A DNA stretch of 64,000 nt from Tolypothrix brevis GSE-NOS-MK-07-07A (GCA_019358985.1 JAHHIJ010000012.1:105089-169088), one strand, 5' to 3'; counted from the first letter of the stretch, positions 48,501 to 56,572 are shown. Translations and numbers: made by a program. Notes: a model not told the origin generated them from the letters alone.

Positions 48501-48763
48501 TCTTTTTCTTGACGCGCCCTTTTAAATCTATCTAGTATCTCCGCTATCACCGTTTCCCCATCCAACCCTTCACCACGGTCAAGTTCTGCAACTGCAACAT
48601 CAACTTTTTGACGAGTTTCTTCTATCCATTCAGCATATTCAGATTGCAATTTATCAAACAATCTAAACGCTACATCAACGATTTCTTCTGCCGAATTATA
48701 TTTACCACTTTCAATCTGCGTTTGAATAATTTTTTCCTGTTCGGGTTTTAACTGAATATTCAT
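48497..48763 (-). CDS. ParD-like antitoxin
   Basis: 88 residues with the ParD/CopG-type N-terminus NIQLKPEQEKIIQTQIESG and EEIVDVAFRLFDKLQ, then a charged C-terminal tail (AVAELDRGEGLDGETVIAE). It would repress its promoter as a ribbon-helix-helix dimer and neutralise the downstream toxin. Antitoxin-first order and a four-base overlap are as expected. Confidence 0.85.
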   Translation of the reverse strand: MNIQLKPEQEKIIQTQIESGKYNSAEEIVDVAFRLFDKLQSEYAEWIEETRQKVDVAVAELDRGEGLDGETVIAEILDRFKRARQEKE

Positions 48764-48789
48764 AATTTTTATCTCGCTGTTAAGTTAAA

Positions 48790-48905
48790 CTATTTTAATG
48801 GCGAAACGATTATTGCTGGTCTTCTACCCGCTTGCTCGCGCCCAACTTGGGGCATAAAATTTATCCAAACAGTATCACCTTGTTGGGGAATATAATCTGG
48901 AGAAT
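48790..48905 (-). pseudogene. Fragment of a MazF-like toxin N-terminus
   Basis: On the - strand the sequence reads DYIPQQGDTVWINF, MPQVGREQAGRRPAIIVSP and then a stop (48790-48792). That is the first strand region of MazF/PemK endoribonucleases (GDxVWxxFxPxxGxEQxGxRPxxVxSP). The remaining two thirds and a good start are missing, so it is a remnant lying just upstream of the ParDE-like pair. Confidence 0.7.
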
Positions 48906-48994
48906 TTTTACTTTTTTGGTGATACTAAAGTTATTGTTTAGGTGCAGCCTAGCACAAGCGATCGCCACAGAATAAACTATATCTAAACCTATTT

Positions 48995-49100
48995 TATCAC
49001 AAGTGTTAAAGGCTTAACCGATGCGGTTCACGTAGTGCGGCGCTAGCCCAAATTTCTACCCTCAAAGCATGATAGTGCAGTGGAAGACGGGGAAATGTAA
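48995..49100 (+). pseudogene. Degenerate copy of the WD40 gene 3' end (copy 4)
   Basis: GTGTTAAAGGCTTAACCGAT and AAATTTCTACCCTCAAAGCA match the WD40 gene end, but about 26 bases (GGTTCACGTAGTGCGGCGCT...) are inserted between them. It carries the CATGATAGTGC change and shares GAAATGTAAAATTAAAATAT with copy 2 past the stop. It ends the series to the right of the ParDE/MazF group. Confidence 0.7.
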
Positions 49101-49214
49101 AATTAAAATATCAGGCAATCCTAAAATACTGTGAACAACCCAAAAATACTTAAAGCCGTGAATACTCAATTAGTTGATACTTATGATGCTGCAATTTAGT
49201 ACATATCAGAACCG

Positions 49215-49520
49215 TGCTTGATGTAGGGTAGGTAGCCAGCGAGTTACTATTATTAGCACTTTTTCAACCACCTCCCTCCAAACTACGCATGACCGCTTCC
49301 GTATCACGTAGCTTTCCGGTAATTTTTACGATTTCACGTATGATGTTCAGTATCGTTTCGGCTGTTCGCATCTCGCGTACCTCTCGATTTCTGTTTCATC
49401 TTTATTACCTGTTCTACAACGCCGGAGTAAACGGCTCTCCCGTTTGCCCTGGTGGGGCGTTACTCCCACGACTACTATTAGAACTCCGTTACCATAGGAC
49501 TCGCGTCCCGTAGGCAATCC
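49215..49520 (-). mobile_element. Possible group II intron remnant
   Basis: On the - strand, GGGAGAGCCGTTTACTCC is followed by GATGCGAACAGCCGAAACG, which would code the usual MRTAETIL start of intron-encoded reverse transcriptases, and soon by GGTCATGCGTAGTTTGGAG and GGAGGTGG, like the 3' side of domain V. The reverse transcriptase body is missing, so an internal deletion is likely. No complete domain V can be drawn by eye; this is a tentative reading. Confidence 0.35.
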
Positions 49521-49610
49521 CATGTTCCGTCACTGATGAACGTATAAAGAACGACAATAGAACCATCCTATGGTAAAAGGGTATAAAATCATCTTTTTTA
49601 CCACAAAAAT

Positions 49611-49766
49611 ATGAGTGACATGTTAAGTTATATTCAAAACAACCCTCAAGAAACACAGCGGTTAGTAAGTGTAAAGTATGACCAACTTGAGCAACTAATA
49701 AAACAGGCGATCGCGAGGGTGAAAGCCAGTCATAGAAAGGTATTCGCATTTTTTGGAGATGTCTAG
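49611..49766 (+). pseudogene. N-terminal fragment of a cyanobacterial IS transposase
   Basis: 51 codons from ATG at 49611: MSDMLSYIQNNPQETQRL, VKYDQLEQLIKQAIARVKAS, then a stop in GGAGATGTCTAG. The N-terminus is like that of IS5/IS630-type transposases of Nostocales. The frame ends in the same GGAGATGTCTA that terminates the 92-bp MITE-like elements, so a MITE end or shared IS end may have truncated it. Confidence 0.55.
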
Positions 49767-49851
49767 TAGTGAGAGTTATTTTTAGGGTTGCCGCGATCGC
49801 ATTACCTCGTGCAAGCTTCGCACTTCAATCCAAAACGACAAATACTAAACT

Positions 49852-49959
49852 GTCATTGCGACGAAGGAAGCAATCCCAACATTTTCTACACCAACGAGTC
49901 AATGCGATTGCTTCGTCGTTCCTCCACCCTTCGGGAACGTCTTCGACGAACGCAATGAC
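49852..49959. repeat. Nested palindromic repeat
   Basis: GTCATTGCG (49852-49860) pairs with CGCAATGAC (49951-49959), and GAAGCAATC pairs with GATTGCTTC (49906-49914) inside it. The element is non-coding; motifs of this type are widespread intergenic palindromes. Confidence 0.6.
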
Positions 49960-49960
49960 A

Positions 49961-50085
49961 AGCGATCGCACTCCAACTCAAAGCACCAAAAACCGTCATT
50001 CTCAGCAATAAGCGATCGCATTCCAACTCAAAGCACCAAAAACCGTCATTCTCAGCAATAAGCGATCGCATTCCAACTCAAAGCA
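49961..50085. repeat. Tandem repeat, 50-bp unit, 2.5 copies
   Basis: The unit begins AGCGATCGCATTCCAACTCA and ends GTCATTCTCAGCAATA. Copies lie at 49961-50010 and 50011-50060 (one C/T difference), and a half copy to 50085 reaches the end of the xisI gene. Units are contiguous with no spacers, so this is not a CRISPR array. Confidence 0.85.
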
Positions 50086-50421
50086 TTAAGCTACACCGTA
50101 ATCAGTATATTGACGCTTGTATGGAGCTTGCAAACCCAAGATAATATCCTCTGGTGGTACTCCCATCATTACTAACTCCTCTGCGGGATTGCGATCGGTT
50201 AAATTCTGTTGTAGCCAGATTTTGCCATCTTTAATATCAAAATGCATCACGCATCGATAAATACGATTCAATCCTTGCCAACCTACATTCATCCATTGAT
50301 AATGATTGCGTTCTGTGTCTAAAATCAGTTGAACCTCGACATCGTTATCTGAGATATCATCACTGGCATAGTTCGTCAAAAGTTTTGTAACATACTCTTG
50401 ATATTTTGTTAGTTTATCCAC
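50086..50421 (-). CDS. xisI: XisI-family protein (fdxN element excision controlling factor)
   Basis: 111 residues with the XisI pattern YVTKLLTNYA, VEVQLILDTERNHYQWMNVGW and IWLQQNLTDRNPAEELVMMGVP. In Anabaena, XisH and XisI are required together with the recombinase XisF for excision of the fdxN element in heterocysts. Many cyanobacteria carry further xisHI pairs with unknown targets. The start overlaps the xisH stop by 13 bases. No fdxN element or recombinase is visible here. Confidence 0.9.
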   Translation of the reverse strand: MDKLTKYQEYVTKLLTNYASDDISDNDVEVQLILDTERNHYQWMNVGWQGLNRIYRCVMHFDIKDGKIWLQQNLTDRNPAEELVMMGVPPEDIILGLQAPYKRQYTDYGVA

Positions 50422-50825
50422 TCTACAATCACCTCATCTAATGGATTGTAAACAATTAATAGTACCTGATACTGTTTTATCGCAGTTTTAGTAAATTCAA
50501 GCTGAAAAAATGTTTTGTACGTATCAAATGGAACTGCTAGGTATAATACTCGCTCTGGTTCGTAACCTGCTAATGCTATACGGTAGCTCAAGAATTGCCC
50601 TAGAGCAGCGTAAAAATCTGTAATTGCGGAGGGATTTAAAAAGCTTTTGATTTCAATTGCTATTTTTTGATTTTCTTTTTCTGCGGCAATTATTTTTTCT
50701 GCACCTAAATCAATTTGAAAGTTGACTTCTCCAAATTTGAATTTTAATGGATCGCTGGTAATTATCCATTGTTCTTTTTGCAAAGCTTTTTTAACTGATT
50801 CATGGAAAATATCTTTTGCAGACAC
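50409..50825 (-). CDS. xisH: XisH-family protein (endonuclease-like)
   Basis: 138 residues. KDIFHESVKKALQKEQW opens the family, FQIDLGAEKIIAAEKENQ and AIEIKSFLNPSAI give a D-(x)-ExK arrangement typical of PD-(D/E)XK nucleases, and YRIALAGYEPERVLYLA continues the fold. XisH works with XisI in control of excision of the fdxN element in heterocyst-forming cyanobacteria. It is immediately upstream of xisI. It may instead be an addiction or defence pair, a suggestion for xisHI families that I cannot test here. Confidence 0.9.
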   Translation of the reverse strand: MSAKDIFHESVKKALQKEQWIITSDPLKFKFGEVNFQIDLGAEKIIAAEKENQKIAIEIKSFLNPSAITDFYAALGQFLSYRIALAGYEPERVLYLAVPFDTYKTFFQLEFTKTAIKQYQVLLIVYNPLDEVIVEWIN

Positions 50826-50832
50826 AATGATT

Positions 50833-50995
50833 TCCTCCTAGTAGCTGTTTTCTTAACTCCAAAGCTTGGATGTAAAGGGATTCTGCTTCTTCGTACCTTC
50901 CTTGGGAATAGTAGAGATAAGCTAAATTGTTGAAGCTAGTTGCAGTGTGGGGATGATTTTCTCCCAGTAGTTGTTTGTATAACTCTAACGATAGC
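50833..50995 (-). pseudogene. Remnant of a tetratricopeptide (TPR) repeat gene
   Basis: The - strand reads YKQLLGENHPHTATSFNNLA, then YLYYSQGRYEEAESLYIQAL and ELRKQLLG, one and a half 42-residue kinesin-light-chain-like TPR units. No start or stop frames it and the next unit to the right is shifted, so it is a scrap of a larger gene. Confidence 0.7.
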
Positions 50996-51110
50996 TTGGA
51001 TAAAAAGAGGTTCTGCTGCTTCGTGCTTTCCTTATTCTCTGGCTATTTCTAATTCCTTATTTACCTTCGTTTCCCCAATAATATGTAGTTCAAAAACTGG
51101 TTTAAAGATT

Positions 51111-51383
51111 ATGGAAGCTCTGTTTTGGACTGTAGAAGAAGTTGCCCAAAGAGCCAGACATTTTTACGAAAATGGGATTCGCCAACAAGTAGAAAATGGC
51201 GATAATATCGGCAAGATGATTGTAATTGATGCCGAAACTGGCGAATATGGTATTGATAAAAGTGGTGTCGAATCGGGATTAATGTTAAAGCAAAAAAATC
51301 CCAACGCCAGATTATTTACCATGCGAATTGGTTACGATGTTGCATTTAGTTTCGGTGCTTCGATGGAGCGAATTGTTGAATGA
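51111..51383 (+). CDS. Conserved small cyanobacterial protein of unknown function
   Basis: 90 residues from ATG at 51111 (a longer open frame from 50940 is not protein-like). It reads WTVEEVAQRARHFYENGIR, VIDAETGEYGIDKSGVESG and LFTMRIGYDVAFSFGA. It has no clear motif of a known family, and looks like the partner that precedes clan-AA aspartic protease genes in cyanobacteria. Its stop TGA overlaps the next ATG. Confidence 0.6.
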   Translation: MEALFWTVEEVAQRARHFYENGIRQQVENGDNIGKMIVIDAETGEYGIDKSGVESGLMLKQKNPNARLFTMRIGYDVAFSFGASMERIVE

Positions 51384-51520
51384 TTCAAGGCAGAATAATT
51401 GATGCTAGGGCAACAGTTCCAGTGGTTTTCCATTTACCTGGGCAAGCAGATTTCTGATTAAATTTTGTTGTCGATACTGCATTTAACGGCTACCTTACTT
51501 TACCAGTTCAAGCAGTCAGT
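51380..51520 (+). pseudogene. Remnant of a clan-AA (retropepsin-like) aspartic protease
   Basis: MIQGRIIDARATVPVVFHLP and GQADF are followed by an in-frame TGA (51455-51457) and then, in the same frame, NFVVDTAFNGYLTLPVQAV. The family motif is VVDTGF; here DTA replaces the catalytic DTG. The stop and the changed motif both argue that the gene is dead. Confidence 0.65.
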
Positions 51521-51525
51521 GCATT

Positions 51526-52104
51526 TTATTCTTCTGCTTCAAATACCACACCTTCGTACAGTAATGCGATCGCCATCTCAAATTCGATGCTGGATAGGGT
51601 AATTATATCTCCTTCAATATAGGGATAGTAAAGCCACATTCTCCCTTCTCCCCGACAGAAACGTTCAACAGAAATTTTTTCGGAATCTATTAATAAATAT
51701 TCTTGCAAAGAAGGCATTTTCAGATAATTGGTAAATTTTTCCCCCCTATCTCTGCTAGCTGTTCCAGGAGAAAGAACTTCGGCAATTATTGTCGGATTTT
51801 GAATAAATTTGCGAGCATTCTGGTCTTGAGGGTGGCAACTGACGATAACATCAGGGTAGTAATAAGGACTTTTAGGGGTGAGTTGCACCTTCACGTCCGA
51901 CACATTCATCCGACAACCCCTAGCACGTAAATGTGGGTATAAGGTTCTGTAAAAATTCAGGGCAATATCATTGTGGGGAATTGTACCACCCGTCATGGCA
52001 AAGACTTTGCCGTTGTCGTATTCGTAACGAAGTTCTTGCAAGGGTTCCCATGCGAGATATTCCTCGATGGTCATTTTTTGTGGCTGTTGGGAGATGGCTA
52101 CCAT
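51526..52104 (-). CDS. Uma2-family endonuclease-like protein (DUF820)
   Basis: 192 residues with the Uma2 pattern: MTIEEYLAWEPLQELRYEYD, GKVFAMTGGTIPHN, YYYPDVIVSCHPQ, IIAEVLSPGTASRDRGEK and LPSLQEYLLIDSE-like text. Asp and Glu in PDVIV and AEVLS are the PD-(D/E)XK-type metal ligands. Uma2 genes are very numerous in cyanobacteria and their role is not settled. It is likely intact. Confidence 0.88.
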   Translation of the reverse strand: MVAISQQPQKMTIEEYLAWEPLQELRYEYDNGKVFAMTGGTIPHNDIALNFYRTLYPHLRARGCRMNVSDVKVQLTPKSPYYYPDVIVSCHPQDQNARKFIQNPTIIAEVLSPGTASRDRGEKFTNYLKMPSLQEYLLIDSEKISVERFCRGEGRMWLYYPYIEGDIITLSSIEFEMAIALLYEGVVFEAEE

Positions 52105-52349
52105 AGCAAGATTTTTCTAGTTTGTTTTGATTTTAGCGAATAGAGATAGCTTGCTGACTATCCGTGGAAATTGCGAATCGGTGTACAGACCTCATTGGCT
52201 AGTCTATCCCAATTATTGGCGCGAATTTAGCGATCGCAAGTAATTAGAAATTACCTATATTTTAGCAGTCTGGATATGGGCGTTTGTTTTCCCCAAATAC
52301 GCCACAATGGTTATAATATCAGCTATAAGCAAGTTAGGTCAGGTTTCCT

Positions 52350-52748
52350 ATGGCTGCACCAACAGAAATTCGTCAAAGAGCGATCGCACTCCTGGAACAA
52401 CTACCGGGAGAATCTTTAGTCAGAGCAGTTGAATTTTTGGAGAGCCTTTCTAGCGAAACTGTGCAAAAATCGCAAACATCACCAGAAGCCAGCGAAACAG
52501 CTTTACTTGAAATTATTCAACGTCGTTTACCTCCTGAAGATCGACAAAGGTTGGCTTATTTACGTCAGCAAAACGAAGCAGAAGAAATTACAGATATCGA
52601 ACATCAAGAGTTATTGGTGTATATCGATCGCGTCGAACAACTGGATGTCGAGCGTGCGGAAGCTTTGATTAAATTGGCTCAAGTGCGTCAAGTTGATTTG
52701 AAAGTATTAATTAAAGAATTTCTACCCGCACATAGCAACGTTGCCTAA
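52350..52748 (+). CDS. Conserved cyanobacterial protein of unknown function
   Basis: 132 residues, helical and charged: EIRQRAIALLEQLPGESL, AVEFLESLSSE, ALLEIIQRRLPPEDRQRLAY, VEQLDVERAEALIKLAQVRQ. It resembles small cyanobacterial proteins often paired with HNH or PIN genes and may be an antitoxin-like partner. The stop overlaps the ATG of a truncated HNH gene (TAATG). Its 3' end has a degraded copy at 53564-53605. Confidence 0.6.
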   Translation: MAAPTEIRQRAIALLEQLPGESLVRAVEFLESLSSETVQKSQTSPEASETALLEIIQRRLPPEDRQRLAYLRQQNEAEEITDIEHQELLVYIDRVEQLDVERAEALIKLAQVRQVDLKVLIKEFLPAHSNVA

Positions 52749-52816
52749 TGTCTGAGAAAACCCCAGAATCAATTAGGCGTATTGTTGCTGCTCGTGCCTT
52801 TGGCTACTGCGAATAA
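52748..52816 (+). pseudogene. Truncated HNH endonuclease N-terminus
   Basis: 22 codons, MSEKTPESIRRIVAARAF and GYCE, then TAA. It matches the usual start of small HNH endonucleases (RRxVxxRAxxxCEYC), so the zinc-site Cys is followed by a stop. The rest is missing. Confidence 0.6.
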
Positions 52817-52832
52817 TCTTGTTGTTATAATT

Positions 52833-53057
52833 TTATTCATTCCCATCTTTCAGACGTTGAGCAAGTAGACAATCCTCAAAGCTAAATGCTTCTTCATCTA
52901 GAAAACTAGATATTGCCATTTCGATAGTCGCTTCGAGCGAGCATTCAAGTTCAGTGGATTTTTTTAAGAGTGCAGCTTTTATATAATCAGGTAAGTGGTT
53001 AACGAGCTGATTAATTGCTTCCGGGGAAAGGTGTTGGGTACTAATGGTTTTAGTCAT
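52833..53057 (-). CDS. Small helical protein upstream-coupled to a GIY-YIG gene, unknown function
   Basis: 74 residues: LSPEAINQLVNHLPDYIKAA, CSLEATIEMAISSFLDEE, FEDCLLAQRLKDG. The pattern is similar to helical antitoxin-like proteins but without a recognised motif. It follows the GIY-YIG gene with a four-base overlap (53054-53057), so the two are co-translated. Confidence 0.6.
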   Translation of the reverse strand: MTKTISTQHLSPEAINQLVNHLPDYIKAALLKKSTELECSLEATIEMAISSFLDEEAFSFEDCLLAQRLKDGNE

Positions 53058-53422
53058 AATTCTCTGGGAATTTTAACGTTGTAAGGAGGATGGCTAGCTT
53101 GGAGAATAAGGGTTTCTAATTCATATAATAACCCTGGTTTTTGCCACTGGTTGAGAGTGACGAAGGTAATCCGTACATCTTCTGGATTGTAACGGTCAAG
53201 CCAGCCCCAGAGAAAGGCTTTGTGTCCCCCACGTAACCTGTCTCGTAAATTTTTAGCTTTGCCGATGTAGAGTAAACCTTCGGACGAATGCCGAAATGCG
53301 TATAAGCCTACTGTAGCAGGTATGTCTAAAAAATCGCGACTGAGAGGATGACATTGCTCGAAACTAGTGAAAGCAAGATTATCAAGGATTTGCTGGGCTT
53401 CTTGTTGGATAGAGTCGGACAT
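53054..53422 (-). CDS. GIY-YIG nuclease-family protein
   Basis: About 122 residues from ATG at 53422 (MSDSIQQEAQQIL); a start at 53440 is possible. The GIY-YIG core is TVGLYAFRHSSEGLLYIGKA followed by NLRDRLRGGH, and the metal Glu is probably in LLYELETLI. These small nucleases include UvrC-like repair and homing enzymes. It is paired with the small helical gene downstream. Confidence 0.85.
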   Translation of the reverse strand: MSDSIQQEAQQILDNLAFTSFEQCHPLSRDFLDIPATVGLYAFRHSSEGLLYIGKAKNLRDRLRGGHKAFLWGWLDRYNPEDVRITFVTLNQWQKPGLLYELETLILQASHPPYNVKIPREL

Positions 53423-53563
53423 GATAACAGGAAATGGCATTTGCCCGATTTTACATTGAGTGGAGACGCTACATATAATGTTCCAAAATTAAGTTATCAA
53501 AGCTTCTTATCGTATATTTTTGAGCCTTCGCATTCATTACCTCGATTAAATAACAAGTGAAAT

Positions 53564-53605
53564 CGTCAAGTTGATTTGAAAAAATTGATTGTAGGTGAAT
53601 ATTAA
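53564..53605 (+). repeat. Degraded copy of the 3' end of the gene at 52350-52748
   Basis: CGTCAAGTTGATTTGAAA here matches the coding sequence for RQVDLK at the end of the 132-residue protein; the fragment then reads KLIVGEY and stops. It indicates a former duplicate or tandem paralog. Confidence 0.5.
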
Positions 53606-54769
53606 TTAATTAGCTTTTTTATTGAGTTTATGATTTTTAATAGGCGCAACTGGTAATAATAAACCTTCTTCTATTTCTTGGCGTATTACAAAGCTACAAT
53701 TACTTAAGTATAAACAATTTACCAACAAAATAGTTGCATTATAAGATTGGTTAAATAGATTTTTGTTATGCTTTGTAAAATTCATATCCTGCCCAATATT
53801 GCGATGTTTAATCATGCAATCGCGCATTTTATTTAACCAATAGTTCCACTCTTCTTTACTCCAATCAGAAATTTTAGAGGGTAAAATATGCATAAGAAAT
53901 TGTAGTTCAAGTTCAAGTTGAGGCGCAAGCTCAAGCTCAAATATACTTTGCATTTGCTTGATGGCAAAGAATAAAGCATTATCATCATCAAAAAGAAGAG
54001 CAAAAGCAATATCTATGGCAAGTTCATTTGAACGGCTAAAGATAAACTTGGCGGTTTTGATAGAGTAGTTTTCATAAGAATTAACTACATCCTGTCTAAA
54101 TTTGAGGTCAATCTTATACGCAAGAACTTCTCTCATAGGATGAAGAAATTCTTGAATACAACTAAATTTAAGTTTAGCAAAATGAATATAAAATGCACGT
54201 ATTGCTGCTGGTTTATATTGCGAATCAAGTATTAAATTAGCTTTGTTATTTGCCCACATCAACAAGCTTTGAAGGTGTCTATTATGCTTAATTAAGTCAT
54301 TAATACGCTGTTGTAGTAGTTTCAAAAACTTTTCTAAATCAGAACATGGTAGCATATTTCCGAATAGTAGTAATACTTCATGCCAATGCTTCTCATATAC
54401 ATAATAAGTGAGTTTTTGTAGCTCTTTATGCTGTATGTACCACTTTGCCACCAAATACTCTTGAAACGTCAAATGAGAAAATGACCAAACCTTGTGCGAT
54501 CGCTCAATCAATAACCCATGCACAGATGCGATCGCTCTCAATACCCCCTGACTTTCCCGTCGCTCAATCCCCAAAAACTCCCCAATATAACCCTCCAATT
54601 CCTCCTGCTCGAACAACACATACTGTTCTTGCTCAAACTTTTTCACCGCAACATAACTCAACAACTCCAACTTCCGCTCCACCGACAAATCCCGATAAAC
54701 CTCATCCCGCTCCACTTCCCGCGATTTGTCCCACTGCACCAACAATAACTCCAACCCTTCCTCATACAA
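53606..54769 (-). pseudogene. C-terminal part of a NACHT-type NTPase, N-terminus lost
   Basis: 387 codons from TTG at 54769; the frame extends only to a stop near 54810. VERKLELLSYVAVKKFEQEQ, WSFSHLTFQEYLVAKWYIQH and the helical text after it are those of the region following the NACHT ATPase in cyanobacterial STAND proteins. The ATPase itself is absent, and upstream is unrelated sequence in another frame. As it stands the product would not be a switch protein; it may be a degraded sensor. Its codon texture is AT-rich compared with the adjacent integrase region. Confidence 0.7.
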
Positions 54770-54799
54770 CTTGGAACGCTTCGAGTAAAATTTCCCCGT

Positions 54800-55416
54800 T
54801 TACCAGCCGCGATCGTCCTTCTCAACCAAGCCAGGTGCGACATCAATCCCGTAACGTTCTTTCAACAAAGCTTTTCGTTCCTGGTGTCGCTCGGTTTTAG
54901 TTTTAGCTTTTTTGTCCTGCAATTTCTTAAACTCAGTATCAGAGATGGTTTCGGATTGTGCGATCGCTTGGCTGATTTTCTCTAGCTCTCCATCGATCAA
55001 CGCACTTTCCATTTTTGGCGGAATTCGTTGCTTCTCCTCCATATTTTTGACCAAGTTGGGCAAAACACCCGCTAATCCAATCAAGCGATCGCGAAGCGCT
55101 GCCGCCTACGGCAGATCGCGTGCAATAGGTGGCGCTGTCGCCATGCGGAGAATGGGGAGTACCGATGGATGTTGGCGCAATATGGTAGGTGTAATGTTGG
55201 TTAAATTGGCTGTCCAAACCAGCGCTGATTCGACTTGCTGTGCGGTGATAATTAGATTTGCAACGAACACTTCTGCTGCCGAAATGCGATGTGCTTCTGT
55301 TCCATTAAGGCAACTTTCTCCATGCTCGTAAATAATCTTGGCACTCGTAACAACTAACTTGGCGATATCCTTCGCTTCCAAAAACCTCATTTTCCCATCG
55401 GACATCATAATCGGTG
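54800..55416 (-). pseudogene. Fragment resembling the C-terminus of a cyanobacterial plasmid replication protein
   Basis: Two frames: 55416 to 55106 (FLEAKDIAKLVVTSAKIIYE, GTEAHRISAAEVFVANLII, ALVWTANLTNITPTILRQH) and 55084 to 54800 (LEKISQAIAQSETISDTEFK, RHQERKALLKERYGIDVAP, LVEKDDRGW then stop). An insertion of palindromic sequence (AAGCGCTGCCGCCTACGGC) near 55085-55125 separates them. From memory it resembles the end of CyRepA1-type plasmid replication proteins; that needs a search. The left end joins directly to the NACHT fragment. Confidence 0.5.
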
Positions 55417-55785
55417 TTTCCAAGGCTGCGGTAATAAACGTATGCCTGGTTTGATACAGCTTGCGATACTCGATCCCAATTCTCTCCAATACTATATGCC
55501 AAGGTCGATTCGCCAAATTATGGGCATCAATCCAACCTCCTTTGGGTGCTGGGAAAACTTTAGTTTCACCCGTCGCGTCTTCCGGTTTGATGGAACGCAG
55601 TAAAGCAGCCAACTTGGGATTTACCGGAAAAGAACGTTTTTTCTGAGTTTTCAACCCCTTCCGATGGTCTGATAGCCTGTAGAAATATAATGCCGTTTGC
55701 CAGCAAAGTGGAAGCGTAACTGAATGCGTCCATTAGAAAGAATGGCTGTGACAGAACCCTTGGAAGCCTTGCCAAAGTCTTGCTT
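55417..55785 (-). pseudogene. Internally deleted tyrosine recombinase/integrase
   Basis: The - strand codes an N-terminal piece (SKGSVTAILSNGRIQLRFHF, AGKRHYISTGYQTIG, stop near 55651) and, in the next frame, a C-terminal piece KKRSFPVNPKLAALLRSIKP, KVFPAPKGGWIDAHN, YQTRHTFITAALE. The box with the catalytic RxxH is recognisable as TRHTF; the core between the pieces is deleted and the Tyr end is missing, fused to replication-like sequence. It is a non-functional remnant of a mobile element. Confidence 0.65.
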
Positions 55786-55822
55786 ATTTCAAGATAGGCG
55801 ATCGCCTTATCAATAAATTGAC

Positions 55823-55857
55823 AATCCCCGCACGTCGCTTCGCTATGCGCGGGGATT
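55823..55857. repeat. Hairpin of IS200/IS605-end type or terminator
   Basis: AATCCCCGC (55823-55831) pairs with GCGGGGATT (55849-55857), loop GCTTCGCTATGC-like. Similar palindromes flank IS200/IS605 elements in cyanobacteria, but no transposase is adjacent. It lies between the integrase scar and brxA and may stop readthrough. Confidence 0.45.
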
Positions 55858-55969
55858 CTTCTTCGACATAGATATATTTCCTGAAGGAAATACTGGATAC
55901 TTTTCCAAAAATAGTGCAAAGTTAGTATTTGTGTGTTTGAAGCTCTATTTCCGATCTTCGTTTTTCCCT

Positions 55970-56572
55970 ATGACCGAAACAACCTACGCTGCTCGCACTA
56001 ATAATGCTTTTGTGTTGACGGAAACTGCAACGGTTGCTGAGTTAATCTACCAAGGAGCAACCGAGAACGATATTCGTCGGCAGGTTTTAGTGGAGGATTT
56101 ATTTCAATTACGTTCTCAACTTTCCCGCGAACGAGCATTACAAACAATACTCAAGCGTCTAAATCAAGTACCAGAGAGTTACGTAAAGCTGATTGCTACT
56201 GGTAATATTGATATCCGTCGATATACTATTTTGTTCTTGATTTTGCAGGAGCATCGTCTATTACGAGAATTAATCGCAGAAATTTTGTTAGATAAAATTA
56301 AAGCTTTTGACTATATTGTCACTGCGGCTAATTTGCGTGCTTTTTTTGAAGGGAAGCAGGAGCAAAGCGAAACTGTTGCTGCTTGGTCTGATTCTACTTA
56401 TAAAAAAGTAATGAGCAGTACGGTACAAGTTCTAGTAAATGCCGGACTCTTAGAGGTAAATTCACGAAGAGGGAATTATGAAATTCGATCGCTCCCAATA
56501 CCATCGGTGTTACGTCAACAACTCCTTAATGATGGATTTGGGCACTATTTGCCTTTAATGCTCGATATTTAA
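55970..56572 (+). CDS. brxA: BREX protein BrxA (DUF1819)
   Basis: 200 residues from ATG at 55970 (an earlier in-frame codon at 55931 is not protein-like). AATVAELIYQGATENDIR-type opening (here TETATVAELIYQG), then QLSRERALQTILKRLNQV, FLILQEHRLLRELIAEILLD and WSDSTYKKVMSSTVQVL are characteristic of the NusB-like DUF1819/BrxA family. BrxA is a small DNA-binding component of BREX phage defence. It is on the + strand, separated from the other brx genes on the - strand by a broken TPR-CHAT gene. Its usual partners BrxB and BrxC do not follow. Confidence 0.83.
   Translation: MTETTYAARTNNAFVLTETATVAELIYQGATENDIRRQVLVEDLFQLRSQLSRERALQTILKRLNQVPESYVKLIATGNIDIRRYTILFLILQEHRLLRELIAEILLDKIKAFDYIVTAANLRAFFEGKQEQSETVAAWSDSTYKKVMSSTVQVLVNAGLLEVNSRRGNYEIRSLPIPSVLRQQLLNDGFGHYLPLMLDI

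Noticed and set aside
49289..49749. Open frames on both strands as small genes
   Set aside because: The peptides are rich in Arg, Ser and Pro without motifs and overlap a non-coding, intron-like or repeat sequence.
49961..50085. Possible CRISPR-like array of 50-bp units
   Set aside because: Units are directly contiguous with no spacers, only 2.5 copies, and no cas gene is near; it is a simple tandem repeat.
50086..50825. An fdxN excision element boundary at xisHI
   Set aside because: No xisF recombinase, nif gene or direct repeat boundary can be seen.
55566..55919. 117-residue frame on the - strand as a gene
   Set aside because: The integrase remnant in other frames explains this DNA; the frame is a shadow with no motif.
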